From Nocardioides furvisabuli (GTDB taxonomy: Bacteria > Actinomycetota > Actinomycetes > Propionibacteriales > Nocardioidaceae): 64,000 nt of DNA. The stretch is from positions 1 to 64,000 of the forward strand of contig NZ_JAIGQB010000011.1 of NCBI RefSeq assembly GCF_021083185.1. The letters run 5' to 3'. This document shows positions 33,947 through 42,966 of the stretch, piece after piece. A program made the translations under genes and the position numbers. Under the pieces are notes generated by a model. The model was not told the origin of the DNA and ran no database searches. It saw nothing but the letters and a program-made list of their open reading frames with translations. The stretch's first letter is position 1. Each line of letters begins with the position of its first letter.

Positions 33947-35979
33947 CCGACCAACGCACACTGAGAAGTGTCCTGGTGGCCAACCGCGGGGAGATCGCCC
34001 GCCGAGTGTTCGCCACCGCCCGGGCCATGGGGCTGCGCACCGTCGCGGTGTACTCCGACGCCGACGCCGACGCCCCCTACGTCGCCGACGCCGACGTGGC
34101 CGTCCGGCTACCGGGCAACACCCCGTCCGAGACCTATCTGGATGCCGACCTGGTGGTGGCCGCGGCGCTGAGAGCCGGCGCGGACTGCGTCCATCCGGGC
34201 TACGGGTTCCTGTCCGAGAACGCAGATTTCGCCCGGGCGGTGCAGGTGGCGGGACTGGTCTTCGTGGGCCCCAGCGTCGAGGCCATCGAGGCCATGGGCA
34301 GCAAGCTTGCCGCCAAGGAGCTCATGCAGCGCGCCGGGGTGCCGACCCTGCCCAGCGCGGACGCCACCGGCCTCGTGGGAGTGGAGCTGGAGAAGGCGGC
34401 CGCCGACGTCGGCTACCCGCTCCTGGTCAAGGCGTCCTTCGGTGGCGGCGGCCGCGGCATGCGCGAGGTGCGCGACCCGAGCGACCTCGCGGATGCTGTC
34501 GCGGGTGCCGGCCGCGAGGCAGCGTCCGCATTCGGCAACGGCACCGTGTTCCTGGAGCGCCTGGTCGAACGGCCGCGGCACGTCGAGGTTCAGATCTTCG
34601 GCGACAGCCACGGGCACACGGTGGCGCTCTTCGAGCGCGAGTGCTCCATCCAGCGCCGCCACCAGAAGGTGGTCGAGGAGGCGCCGTCCCCCGCGGTCGA
34701 CCCCGACCTGCGTGAGCGGCTGCAGGACGCGGCCGTCGCCGCCGCGCGCGCCATCGACTACGTCGGTGCGGGCACGGTCGAGTTCTTGCTCGACGACGGG
34801 GGCGACTTCTTCTTCCTCGAGGTCAACACCCGCCTGCAGGTGGAGCACCCCGTCACCGAGGCCGTCACCGGGCTGGACCTGGTCCGATTGCAGTTCGACG
34901 TCGCGGCGGGCCGCCCGCTGCCCGCGGAGGCACTGACGCCCACCCTGACCGGCTGCGCGATCGAGGTACGGCTCTACGCCGAGGACCCGTCCCGCAACTG
35001 GCTGCCCCAGTCGGGGCGGCTCGAGGACTTCCACGTCCCCGCCGATACCGAGTTCCGACTGCCGACCGGACCGGGAGTCCGGCTCGACAGTGGCGTCGCT
35101 TCGGGCGTCGAGGTCGGAGTGCACTACGACCCGATGCTCGCCAAGGTGATCGCCTGGGCGCCGGACCGGACCTCGGCAGCGCTGGCGTTGGCAGGCGCAC
35201 TCCAACGCGCACGGCTTCACGGACTGACGACCAACCGCGACCTCCTCGTCCGCGTCCTGCGCAGCGAGGCGTTCCTCGCCGGCGAGACCGACACCGGGTT
35301 CCTGGATCGGCACGGCCTCGACCTGCTCGCCGCACCGCTGGTCGATGACGAGGGACGTCGCCGGCATGCCGTCGTGGCGGCGCTGGCCGGCGCCGCGCTA
35401 CGGCGAAGTGCCGCGCCGGCGCTCGCAGGCCTGCCATCGGGCTGGCGCAACAACCCGACAGCGCCGCACACGACGGTCTTCGACGCCGGCACCGTGCGCT
35501 ACAGCTTCGACCGGAGCGGGATCACCGCCGACCTTGATGCGGCGCCGGTGCCGCTGACGGTGCTCGGCACCGACGTCCTGCGGCCGGGCCGGGTCCGGCT
35601 GGAGGTCGAGGCCGACGGGCTGCGCGCCACCTACGAGGTGCACGTCCAGGGTGACCGGTCGTTCGTCGACGGACCGGACGGCTCGACGACGCTGGTCGAG
35701 CAGCCGCGTTTCCCCGAACCCACGGCGAAGGTGGCCCCCGGGTCGCTCACCGCTGCGATGCCGGGCACAGTGAGCCGGGTGGCCGTGGTCGAGGGCGAGC
35801 GAATCGACGCGGGACAGCTGGTGCTGGTCCTGGAGGCCATGAAGATGGAGCACCCCGTGGTGGCGCCCGCCGCCGGAGTGGTGCAGGCCCTGCACGTTCA
35901 GGTCGGCGCGCAGGTAGAGACAGGGGCGACGCTCGCCGTCGTCGCCGACACCGAGGAAGGGAACAGCGATGCGTCCTGA
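33943..35979 (+). CDS. biotin carboxylase/biotin carrier (alpha) subunit of acyl-CoA carboxylase
   Basis: A 678-residue protein from GTG 33943. The N-terminal biotin carboxylase begins RSVLVANRGEIARRVFATAR, with HPGYGFLSENADFA near 86, the ATP-grasp loop KASFGGGGRGMREV near 162-175 and FFLEVNTRLQVEHPVTE near 289-305. A BT-like middle region follows, and the C-terminal biotinyl domain has VLVLEAMKMEHPVVAP near 628, where the lysine of AMKM carries biotin. It uses ATP and bicarbonate to carboxylate biotin, then delivers CO2 to the beta subunit. It overlaps the gene before by 4 bp and the ligase after by 11 bp. Confidence 0.92.
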   Translation: MTDQRTLRSVLVANRGEIARRVFATARAMGLRTVAVYSDADADAPYVADADVAVRLPGNTPSETYLDADLVVAAALRAGADCVHPGYGFLSENADFARAVQVAGLVFVGPSVEAIEAMGSKLAAKELMQRAGVPTLPSADATGLVGVELEKAAADVGYPLLVKASFGGGGRGMREVRDPSDLADAVAGAGREAASAFGNGTVFLERLVERPRHVEVQIFGDSHGHTVALFERECSIQRRHQKVVEEAPSPAVDPDLRERLQDAAVAAARAIDYVGAGTVEFLLDDGGDFFFLEVNTRLQVEHPVTEAVTGLDLVRLQFDVAAGRPLPAEALTPTLTGCAIEVRLYAEDPSRNWLPQSGRLEDFHVPADTEFRLPTGPGVRLDSGVASGVEVGVHYDPMLAKVIAWAPDRTSAALALAGALQRARLHGLTTNRDLLVRVLRSEAFLAGETDTGFLDRHGLDLLAAPLVDDEGRRRHAVVAALAGAALRRSAAPALAGLPSGWRNNPTAPHTTVFDAGTVRYSFDRSGITADLDAAPVPLTVLGTDVLRPGRVRLEVEADGLRATYEVHVQGDRSFVDGPDGSTTLVEQPRFPEPTAKVAPGSLTAAMPGTVSRVAVVEGERIDAGQLVLVLEAMKMEHPVVAPAAGVVQALHVQVGAQVETGATLAVVADTEEGNSDAS

Positions 35980-37567
35980 TCTATCGGGGGTCGATCCCCT
36001 CGCGTTCAACCTGGCGACCAGACTGTCGGTGGGCGACATGCTCACCCGCTCGGCATTCCAGTTCCCCGACCGCACCGCCATCGTGCAGGACGGCGAGGAG
36101 ATCACCTACGCACGCCTCGATGCCGCCGCCGAGGCCTTCGGGCGGGGCATGCTCGCGACGGGCCTCGAACGCCAGGAGCCCGTGGCCTTCCTGCTGGGCA
36201 ACTCGTGGCGGTTCGTTGCCACCTTCTTCGGGTGTGCCAAGTCCGCACTCGTCGCCCTGCCCGTCAATCTGATGCTGCCGCCGGACGAGGTGGCGTGGAT
36301 CCTCGCCGACGCAGGAGTGCGTGCTGTGGTCGCCGACCCCGCATTCGTTCCGCTCCTCGAACAGATACTCCCCGATCTGCCGCAGGTCACCACCGTGGTC
36401 GTCACCGGGGACACGTCGGACCCGGTGGCCGGGCGCACCGCGTTGCGCTGGGACGATGTGGCCGCGGACCCGACCCCGTTGCAGGTGGTGGTCGAGGACC
36501 GCGACACCGTGCACTGCCTCTACACCTCTGGCACGACCGCCCGCCCCAAGGGCGTCCTGACCAGCCACCTCGCCGTTCACGTGGCGGCACTCAGCAGCGC
36601 GCTGCAGGTGGGGCACCGGCACGGGCACGAGTTCTCCGTGGCCCCGATCGTGCTGCCGCTGTTCCACACCACGGCACTGGATACGCTGCTGCTGCCTGTG
36701 CTGCTCACCGGCGGCACCGCGATCCTGCCCCCTGGTTTCCAGCCTGACGCCTACCTGGACATCGTGGAGGGCAGCCGGGCCACGCACCTGCTGCTGCTGC
36801 CCATGATGTGGGCCGCGGTGCTGGCCACACCGAGGCTCGAGGAGCGCGACCTGTCCTCCGTGCGGCTGTGCATGTACGCCATGGCTCCGATGCCGCAGGA
36901 ACGGATCGGTCAGATAGCCGCCGCCTTCCCCAACGCCGACGTACTGCTCGGCTCGGGGCAGACCGAATGCGTGCCGGCCACGGTGCTCCAGTGGCCGGCG
37001 CACCAGGACACCAAGAGCGCCTCGTGGGGTCCCTCGGTCGTGACCGTCGACACCCGGATGATGGGACCGGGTGGGGACCTGCTGCCTCGGGGAGAGACCG
37101 GGGAGATCGTCTACCGCGGTCCGCACGTGATGAGCGGCTACTGGAACAACCCCGAAGCGAACACCGCCGCCTTCGCCCACGCCTGGTTCCACAGCGGCGA
37201 CATCGGGCACCTCGACGAGGAGGGGGTGGTCTGGTTCTCCGACCGACTCAAGGACATCGTGAAGACCGGCGGCGAGAACGTCTCCTCCGTCGAGGTGGAG
37301 CGGGTGCTGCTCAGCTCCCCGGAGATCACCGAGGTCGCGGTCATCGGCCTACCCGACGACAGATGGGGCGAGGCCGTGACAGCGGTCGTCGTCGCCGTCG
37401 ACCCCGCCGTCGACACCAGCGCACTGTCGGATCGGTTGACCGCATTGTGCCGCGAGCAACTGGCGGGCTTCCAGGTCCCGAAGCGGATCGAGGTCCTGAC
37501 CGGCTTGCCCAAGACGGCGACCGGCAAGATCCAGAAGCACGAGCTGAGGGAGCGTTTCCGTGGCTGA
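35969..37567 (+). CDS. AMP-forming acyl-CoA synthetase (possible terpenoid-acid:CoA ligase)
   Basis: A 532-residue member of the adenylate-forming family, ATG 35969 behind GAAGGG. Motifs in order: LYTSGTTARPKGVLTSHLAV near 184-203 (P-loop), LLGSGQTECVPAT near 328, YWNNPEANTAAFAHAWFHSG then DIGHLDEEGVVWFSDRLKD near 411-429, KTGGENVSSVEVERVL, and PKTATGKIQKHELRE near 515 with the catalytic lysine. It converts a free acid, ATP and CoA to acyl-CoA. By context the acid could be citronellate or geranate, entering the operon's carboxylase route. It is the only intact ligase in the window; the one at 41.4 kb is broken. Confidence 0.9.
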   Translation: MRPDLSGVDPLAFNLATRLSVGDMLTRSAFQFPDRTAIVQDGEEITYARLDAAAEAFGRGMLATGLERQEPVAFLLGNSWRFVATFFGCAKSALVALPVNLMLPPDEVAWILADAGVRAVVADPAFVPLLEQILPDLPQVTTVVVTGDTSDPVAGRTALRWDDVAADPTPLQVVVEDRDTVHCLYTSGTTARPKGVLTSHLAVHVAALSSALQVGHRHGHEFSVAPIVLPLFHTTALDTLLLPVLLTGGTAILPPGFQPDAYLDIVEGSRATHLLLLPMMWAAVLATPRLEERDLSSVRLCMYAMAPMPQERIGQIAAAFPNADVLLGSGQTECVPATVLQWPAHQDTKSASWGPSVVTVDTRMMGPGGDLLPRGETGEIVYRGPHVMSGYWNNPEANTAAFAHAWFHSGDIGHLDEEGVVWFSDRLKDIVKTGGENVSSVEVERVLLSSPEITEVAVIGLPDDRWGEAVTAVVVAVDPAVDTSALSDRLTALCREQLAGFQVPKRIEVLTGLPKTATGKIQKHELRERFRG

Positions 37568-38357
37568 TGAGGAGCTGGTCCGTGTCCGCCCCCACGGGCC
37601 GGTCGCGGAGGTCACCCTGGACTCCCCACACAATCGCAACGCTCTGTCGCGCGCCATGGTCGAACAGGTGCACGCGGCCTTGGCGCTGGTCACCGTGGAC
37701 GAACGGACGCGAGTCGTCGTGCTGACGGGAACCGGCACCGTGTTCTGCTCCGGTGCCGACCTCAAGGAGCAGCGGACGGGCGCGGCGCCATCGGTGGTCG
37801 GCCTGCCGGACATCCTGACGTTGATCTACGAGAGCCCAGCGCCTGTCGTCGCGCGGGTCAACGGTGCTGCGCGCGCGGGCGGGCTGGGCCTGATCGCGGC
37901 GTGTGACCCCACGGTCGGACTGGTCGGCGCGACGTTCGGGTTCAGCGAGGTCCGCATCGGCGTCGCCCCGGCCGTGATCGCCGTAGCTTGCCTGCGCCGG
38001 ATGGACCACCGCTCCGCCCGAGAACTGTTCCTGACCGGAGAGATCTTCGACGGGCTGCGCGCCCGCGACGTCGGCCTCCTGGATCGCGCGGTCCCCGACG
38101 ACGAGCTGGACCTGACGGTCGACATGCTGGCCGGGCAGCTGAGCAAGGGTGCCCCCCAGGCGCTGGCCATCACCAAGCAGTTGCTGCGAGACCTCCCCGG
38201 TCCCGACCTGAAGGAGGACTTCCGGCGGATGGCTGCGGTCTCCGCCGAGAGGTTCGCCTCGGACGAGGCGAGGGAGGGCATCGCCGCACTGTTGGACAAG
38301 CGCCCGCCGGCGTGGCTCACTGCGGCGGACGCACCAAGCGAAGGAGGACGACTGTGA
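37560..38357 (+). CDS. enoyl-CoA hydratase/isomerase (AtuE-like by position)
   Basis: A 265-residue crotonase starting at GTG 37560, overlapping the ligase by 8 bp. It has TLDSPHNRNALSRAMVEQVH near 19-38, the oxyanion-hole segment TGTVFCSGADLKEQR near 57-71, and RVNGAARAGGLGLIAACDPT near 99-118. FSEVRIGVAPAVIAV near 126-140 carries the glutamate expected at the hydratase site. In the terpene route the matching step is hydration of isohexenylglutaconyl-CoA after carboxylation (AtuE). The assignment to that substrate is by position only. Confidence 0.87.
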   Translation: MADEELVRVRPHGPVAEVTLDSPHNRNALSRAMVEQVHAALALVTVDERTRVVVLTGTGTVFCSGADLKEQRTGAAPSVVGLPDILTLIYESPAPVVARVNGAARAGGLGLIAACDPTVGLVGATFGFSEVRIGVAPAVIAVACLRRMDHRSARELFLTGEIFDGLRARDVGLLDRAVPDDELDLTVDMLAGQLSKGAPQALAITKQLLRDLPGPDLKEDFRRMAAVSAERFASDEAREGIAALLDKRPPAWLTAADAPSEGGRL

Positions 38358-39523
38358 CGCAGACCGATATCACCACACCCACCGGCGACCCGTGGCGCAC
38401 ACCCGAGCGGGTGGCGCTGCGACGGCTGGCGCGCGATTTCGTCGCCCGGGAGATCGCACCGCACGTGGACGAGTGGGAACAGTCCGGCGAGCTGCCGCGC
38501 GATCTGCACCGCAAGACCGCCGACGTCGGTCTCCTCGGCGTCGGGTTCGCCGAGGAGGTGGGCGGCAGCGGCGGCAACGCGATCGACTCCGCGATCATCA
38601 CCGAGGAGATCCTGAACGGCGGCGGATCCACCGGTGTGTGTGCCTCGCTGTTCACCCAGGGCATCGCGCTTCCGCACATCGCCGCCAACGGCGGCCCCGA
38701 GTTGGTCGAGCGCTATGTCCGCCCCACGCTCGCCGGGGAGCTGATCGGATCGCTGGCGGTGTCCGAACCGAGCGGGGGTTCCGACGTCGCCAACCTTCGC
38801 ACCCGGGCGGTCCTCGACGGAGACGCGTACGTCGTCAACGGTGCGAAGACCTTCATCACCAGCGGCATCCGCGCCGACTTCGTCACCGCCGCGGTGCGCA
38901 CCGGCGGACCCGGCCACGCCGGGGTCTCCCTGCTGGTCATCGACAAGGCCACGCCCGGGTTCACCGTGTCCCGCCGGCTGGACAAGATGGGCTGGCGGTG
39001 CAGCGACACCGCCGAACTGTCCTTCTCCGACGTCCGGGTCCCGGCCGCGAACCTCGTCGGCGCGGAGAACTCCGGCTTCGTGCAGATCATGCAACAGTTC
39101 CAGAACGAGCGGATCGGCCTCGCCGTCCAGGCCTACGCCACCGCAGCCCGAGCCTTGGATCTGGCGGTCGGGTGGGCGCGGGACCGGGAGACGTTCGGAC
39201 GGCCGCTGTCCTCGCGTCAGGTCATCCGGCACAAGCTCGCCGAGATGGCCCGCCAGGTCGACGTCGCGCGGTGCTACACCCGGGCGGTCGCGCAGCGGTA
39301 CCTCGCCGGCGAGGATGTCGTCACCGAGGTGTCGATGGCGAAGAACACGGCGGTGTACGCGTGCGACTTCGTGGTGAACGAGGCCGTGCAGATCTTCGGC
39401 GGCATGGGCTACATGCGCGAGTCCGAGGTCGAGCGGCACTATCGGGACGCGCGGATCCTGGGCATCGGCGGTGGGACGAACGAGATCATGAACGAAGTCA
39501 TCAGCAAGAGGATCGGTCTGTGA
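38354..39523 (+). CDS. acyl-CoA dehydrogenase (citronellyl-CoA dehydrogenase-like by context)
   Basis: A 389-residue flavoprotein starting at GTG 38354 behind AAGGAGG, overlapping the hydratase gene by 4 bp. It has the FAD-binding signature LAVSEPSGGSDVANLRTRAV near 134-153, FITSGIRADFVTAAVRTGG, then the C-terminal helix bundle with YTRAVAQRYLAGEDVVTEVS. It ends QIFGGMGYMRESEVERHYRD and GIGGGTNEIMNEVISKRIGL, where one of the glutamates serves as base. It oxidises acyl-CoA to 2-enoyl-CoA and passes electrons to ETF. In the terpene scheme this is the citronellyl-CoA to geranyl-CoA step (AtuD-like). Confidence 0.9.
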   Translation: MTQTDITTPTGDPWRTPERVALRRLARDFVAREIAPHVDEWEQSGELPRDLHRKTADVGLLGVGFAEEVGGSGGNAIDSAIITEEILNGGGSTGVCASLFTQGIALPHIAANGGPELVERYVRPTLAGELIGSLAVSEPSGGSDVANLRTRAVLDGDAYVVNGAKTFITSGIRADFVTAAVRTGGPGHAGVSLLVIDKATPGFTVSRRLDKMGWRCSDTAELSFSDVRVPAANLVGAENSGFVQIMQQFQNERIGLAVQAYATAARALDLAVGWARDRETFGRPLSSRQVIRHKLAEMARQVDVARCYTRAVAQRYLAGEDVVTEVSMAKNTAVYACDFVVNEAVQIFGGMGYMRESEVERHYRDARILGIGGGTNEIMNEVISKRIGL

Positions 39524-40584
39524 CTGCCGAGCCGGCCCGCCCGTTTCGGGTCACCGGCACCGAGCAAAAGCGGGCGTGGGCGGAGAAGCTACTGCCCCCG
39601 GTGGAACAGGTGCAGCCTGGGCTGTGGTCGATCCCCGTCCCCATCCCCGTCAACCCGCTGCGCTACGTCCTGGTCTACTCGCTCGAGATGGACGACGGGG
39701 TGGCGCTCATCGACGCCGGGTGGGACACCGATGAGGCGTGGCAGGCCTTGACCGACGGGTTGGCGACGGCCGGGCACGCCATCGGCGACGTCCGCGGCGT
39801 GATGGTGACGCACATCCATCCCGACCACTACGGCCTGGCTGGACGGATCCGCGAGGCATCGGGTGCCTGGGTGGGACTCCACCCCGACGACGCGGCCCTG
39901 CTTCCCGCCCGGTACGGGGCGGGGATGACCGACCTGCTCGACGACATGGCCAGGCTGTTGCGGAAATGCGGGATACCCGACGACGAGTTGCAGACCCTGT
40001 CGCGCGCTTCGCTGCCGATCGCGGCCTACGTCCGCCAGACCGAGCCCGACCGCCTCATCCGAGACGGCGACCGGCTGCCGTTGCCCGGCTGGGATCTGCG
40101 AGCGGTCCACACGCCCGGCCACTCGCCCGGCCACCTGTGCTTCCACGAGCACCAGCGTCGCGTCCTCTTCTCCGGGGACCACGTCCTTCCCCGCATCACA
40201 CCCAACATCGGGGTGCACGCGCAGTCGAGCGGCAACCCGCTTGCCGACTTCGTCGACTCCCTGGCACGTGTCGGCGGACTGGACCACGAGCTGGACGAGG
40301 TGCTGCCCGCGCACGAGTATCGCTTCGCCGGCCTCGCGGCGCGCGTGTCGGCGCTGCTGGGCCACCACGACGCTCGGCTGGAGGAGATTCACGCCGCCCT
40401 CGCCATGGCACCGACGGCATGGGAGCTCACCGCGGCGCTGACCTGGTCGCGGCCCTGGGCAGAGATCTCCGGTTTCATGCGCCGAGCGGCCATCGCGGAA
40501 ACCCTGGCGCACCTGGTGCTGCTGGAGAGCAGGGGACGGGTGGCGCGGACCAGCGACACCCCGTGGCGCTGGGAGCAGCGCTGA
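39520..40584 (+). CDS. metallo-beta-lactamase-fold hydrolase
   Basis: A 354-residue protein from GTG 39520, overlapping the dehydrogenase gene by 4 bp. The metal-binding pattern is complete: MVTHIHPDHYGLAGRI near 94-109 (HxHxDH), HTPGHSPGHLCFHEHQ near 195-210, LFSGDHVLPRITPN near 215-228, and VLPAHEYRF near 261-269. A helical C-terminal extension, about 280-354, resembles the winged-helix tail of LACTB2-like members. Such enzymes hydrolyse thioesters, lactones or other esters with two zinc ions. As last gene of the operon it might release an acyl-CoA or open a lactone; the reaction is not known. Confidence 0.85.
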   Translation: MTAEPARPFRVTGTEQKRAWAEKLLPPVEQVQPGLWSIPVPIPVNPLRYVLVYSLEMDDGVALIDAGWDTDEAWQALTDGLATAGHAIGDVRGVMVTHIHPDHYGLAGRIREASGAWVGLHPDDAALLPARYGAGMTDLLDDMARLLRKCGIPDDELQTLSRASLPIAAYVRQTEPDRLIRDGDRLPLPGWDLRAVHTPGHSPGHLCFHEHQRRVLFSGDHVLPRITPNIGVHAQSSGNPLADFVDSLARVGGLDHELDEVLPAHEYRFAGLAARVSALLGHHDARLEEIHAALAMAPTAWELTAALTWSRPWAEISGFMRRAAIAETLAHLVLLESRGRVARTSDTPWRWEQR

Positions 40585-40602
40585 CGGGGCACTGTGTGCC
40601 GC

Positions 40603-41277
40603 TCACTCGTGGAGCGCCTCGGTGGCCGCGGCCGCTCGGTCTCCTCCTGGCCAGGCTTGCGGCGCGAGGCCGATCGCCCCGGCCCACAACCGCGTAAGGA
40701 CGTCGACGGCCTCCGCCTCGTCCAACCCCTCGACCGGGTCCTGCCACAGGTGGGCGAAGGACTCGACCATGGCGCCCAGGGCGCTTGCCGTCGCACGCGG
40801 CGGCAGCATCGGATCCGCCAGCCCGAGCTCTTGCATGCGGATCAACCCTTCCATGCCGCAGCGGACGAAGGACTCGCGGATCTCCAGTCTCAGCCCCCGG
40901 AAGTCCTCCCGGACGTCTGCCTGGGAGTCCAGCACGCGCAAGATCCGAGAGTGACGGGTCACGGCTCTCAGGAAGGACCGGTTCGCCGCCTCGATGCGGG
41001 CGTACGACGCATCCGGCGGAAGGCGGGTCCCGATCGAGGTCGCGGTGAAGATCTCCTTCGCGACGCCGGTCACGATCTCGCGCAGCAACGCCTCCTTCGA
41101 GTCGAACCACGTGTAGAACGTCCCGTGGGAGACTCCGGCACCGTGGGCGATGGCATCGATGCCAACGGTGGAGAATCCGTGCTCTTCGAAGAGTTGGCGC
41201 CCAGCCTGCACGAGCGCCGATTTGGTGCGCCGGCCGCGGGCCATGGCTGGCAACGGTCCCGGCACGGTCGACGTCAT
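40603..41277 (-). CDS. TetR-family transcriptional regulator
   Basis: A 224-residue protein from ATG 41277, convergent with the terpene operon (18-bp gap) and divergent from the broken acyl-CoA synthetase gene. The helix-turn-helix reads RTKSALVQAGRQLFEEHGFS and IDAIAHGAGVSHGTFYTWFD near 17-60. The C-terminal domain is the type found in many fatty-acid and steroid regulators of actinobacteria (FRGLRLEIRESFVRCGMEGL, then FAHLWQDPVEGLDEAEAVDV). Three perfect palindromes lie between its start and the synthetase start, so it probably controls that divergent promoter region. Whether it also governs the terpene operon is not evident. Confidence 0.9.
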   Translation of the reverse strand: MTSTVPGPLPAMARGRRTKSALVQAGRQLFEEHGFSTVGIDAIAHGAGVSHGTFYTWFDSKEALLREIVTGVAKEIFTATSIGTRLPPDASYARIEAANRSFLRAVTRHSRILRVLDSQADVREDFRGLRLEIRESFVRCGMEGLIRMQELGLADPMLPPRATASALGAMVESFAHLWQDPVEGLDEAEAVDVLTRLWAGAIGLAPQAWPGGDRAAAATEALHE

Positions 41278-41320
41278 CGTGTGTCCCCTCCATCCGACGC
41301 GTTCGCGCCCGCGTCCATCT

Positions 41321-41366
41321 TGACGCCGGCGTCAGGTTTGATCAAACTGCCAGTGACCATGGTCAC
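41321..41366. promoter_or_regulatory. three consecutive perfect palindromes in a divergent promoter region
   Basis: TGACGCCGGCGTCA (41321-41334), GTTTGATCAAAC (41336-41347) and GTGACCATGGTCAC (41353-41366) are each fully symmetric. The first and third share TGAC...GTCA arms with 6- and 4-base centres. They sit between the tetR start at 41277 and the synthetase ATG at 41397, and are strong candidates for operator sites. Confidence 0.7.
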
Positions 41367-41396
41367 CACAGGTGATCCTGATGAAAAGGACAACGC

Positions 41397-42942
41397 ATGG
41401 ACGAGGGTATCGGCAGCTGAATCTCCACGAGGGCCTTCGTGTCCGGCGACAGGATCGCGCTGGTCGACGGGGAACGGCGGATGACGTATGCGGAGCTCGA
41501 CATCAGCACCAACCAGCTGGCCCGAGCGCTGCGATCCCTCGGGGTGCGGCAGGGCGACACGGTCGCCGGACTCCTGCTCAACAGCACGGCGTTCATCGAG
41601 ACGATGCTGGCCACGGCCAAGCTGGGCGCCGTGTTCGTCCCCATGAACGTGCGCCTCGCGCCCGCCGAGGTGTCGTATCTTCTTGCGGATTCGGGATCTG
41701 ACACGTTCGTGTACTCGGCTCCCCTCGCGTCAGTAGCCCGCTCGGCACTTGCCGGAGACGGCGTGCGGGTCCGGTCGCGACTCATCGTCGGCGGCGAACC
41801 AGTCGAGGGCGAGGTGCGCTACGAGCAGGTGCTGGCCGGAGGTGGTCCCCGATCCGTGGACACCGACGTCGATCGACGCGACCTGTCCTGCCTGATGTAC
41901 ACCTCAGGGACCACCGGGCGACCCAAGGGCGCGATACTGACCCACGACAACCACATGTGGAATGTCGTCAACAGCTTGTCCTTCGGACGCGGGCTGCGCG
42001 AGAGCGACGTCACCGTCACCGTTGCGCCGATGTTCCACATCGGAGGCTTGGGGATCCACACCCTGCCGCTGCTGTACGTAGGAGGAACCAACGTGGTTCT
42101 TCCTCGTTCGATCCGGTGCGGACCCTGGACGCCATGTCCAAGGAGCGAGCCACCGTGCAGTTCATGGTCCCGGCCATGTGGGCGGCTCTCATGTCGGTCC
42201 CCGGATTCGACGATGTCGACCTGTCGTCGCTGGACCTCGCCGTGTCGGGTGGAGCACCCTGTCCGCTCCCGGTGATCGACTTCTACCAAGGCAAGGGACT
42301 TCCCTTCCAGGAAGGCTTCGTGATGACCGAGACGTCGCCGGTCGTCTCGATCCTGGATGCCGACCACGTCAAGGAGAAGCCAGGCTCCATTGGCCGGGCG
42401 GTGTTCCACGTCCGGGCGCGGATCGTCGACGACGCTGACAGGGAGGCGGCCGTCGACGAGGTGGGGGAGCTCGTGCTTCGCGGGCCGAACGTGTTCGCGG
42501 GCTACTGGGGACTGCCCGAGGCGACCGCGGAGGCGTTCCGCGGCGGCTGGTTCCACACCGGCGACCTGGGCCGCATGGACGCGGAGGGCTTCATCACGTG
42601 GTCGATCGCAAGAAGGACATGATCATCACGGGCGGCGAGAACGTCTACCCGATCGAGGTCGAGCAGGTGCTCTACCGGCACCCCGCGGTGCGTGAGGTGG
42701 CCGTCGTCGGGGTCGCCGACGATCGGTGGGGCGAGACCCCCGTGGCCGTGGTCGCGCTGGAGGAAGGCGCCGAGGCAACGGCCGAGGAACTGGTCGCGCA
42801 TACGCGGGACCGGCTCGCTCACTTCAAGTGCCCCACCCGGATCGAGTTCGTTCCCGAGCTGCCTCGCACGGCCACCGGCAAGGTGCTCAAGACAGTGCTG
42901 CGGCAGCAACACGGCGGAGGAGAGCGAGCAGTGGGTCGCTGA
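41397..42942 (+). pseudogene. acyl-CoA synthetase gene inactivated by one stop and two frameshifts
   Basis: From ATG 41397 the protein reads MDEGIGS and meets TGA at codon 8 (41418-41420), where relatives have Trp; it then continues ISTRAFVSGDRIALVDGERR with normal family sequence, including LMYTSGTTGRPKGAILTHDN. One base is missing near 42102 (LP then SFDPVRTLDAM in another frame). The next part has LAVSGGAPCPLPVIDFYQG, FVMTETSPVVSILDADHV and FHTGDLGRMDAEGFIT. A second base is missing near 42598, after which VDRKKDMIITGGENVYPIEV and PRTATGKVLKTVLRQ close the gene. Three separate lesions argue for a true pseudogene over sequencing error. It would have activated the acid for the downstream locus. 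Confidence 0.9.
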
Positions 42943-42966
42943 CTCCCAAGCGACCGGCTTGCCTCG

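Noticed and set aside
27330..41420. Reading TGA as tryptophan (alternative genetic code or readthrough)
   Set aside because: Many intact genes here end at TGA with 4-bp overlaps, and both genes with internal TGA also carry frameshifts.
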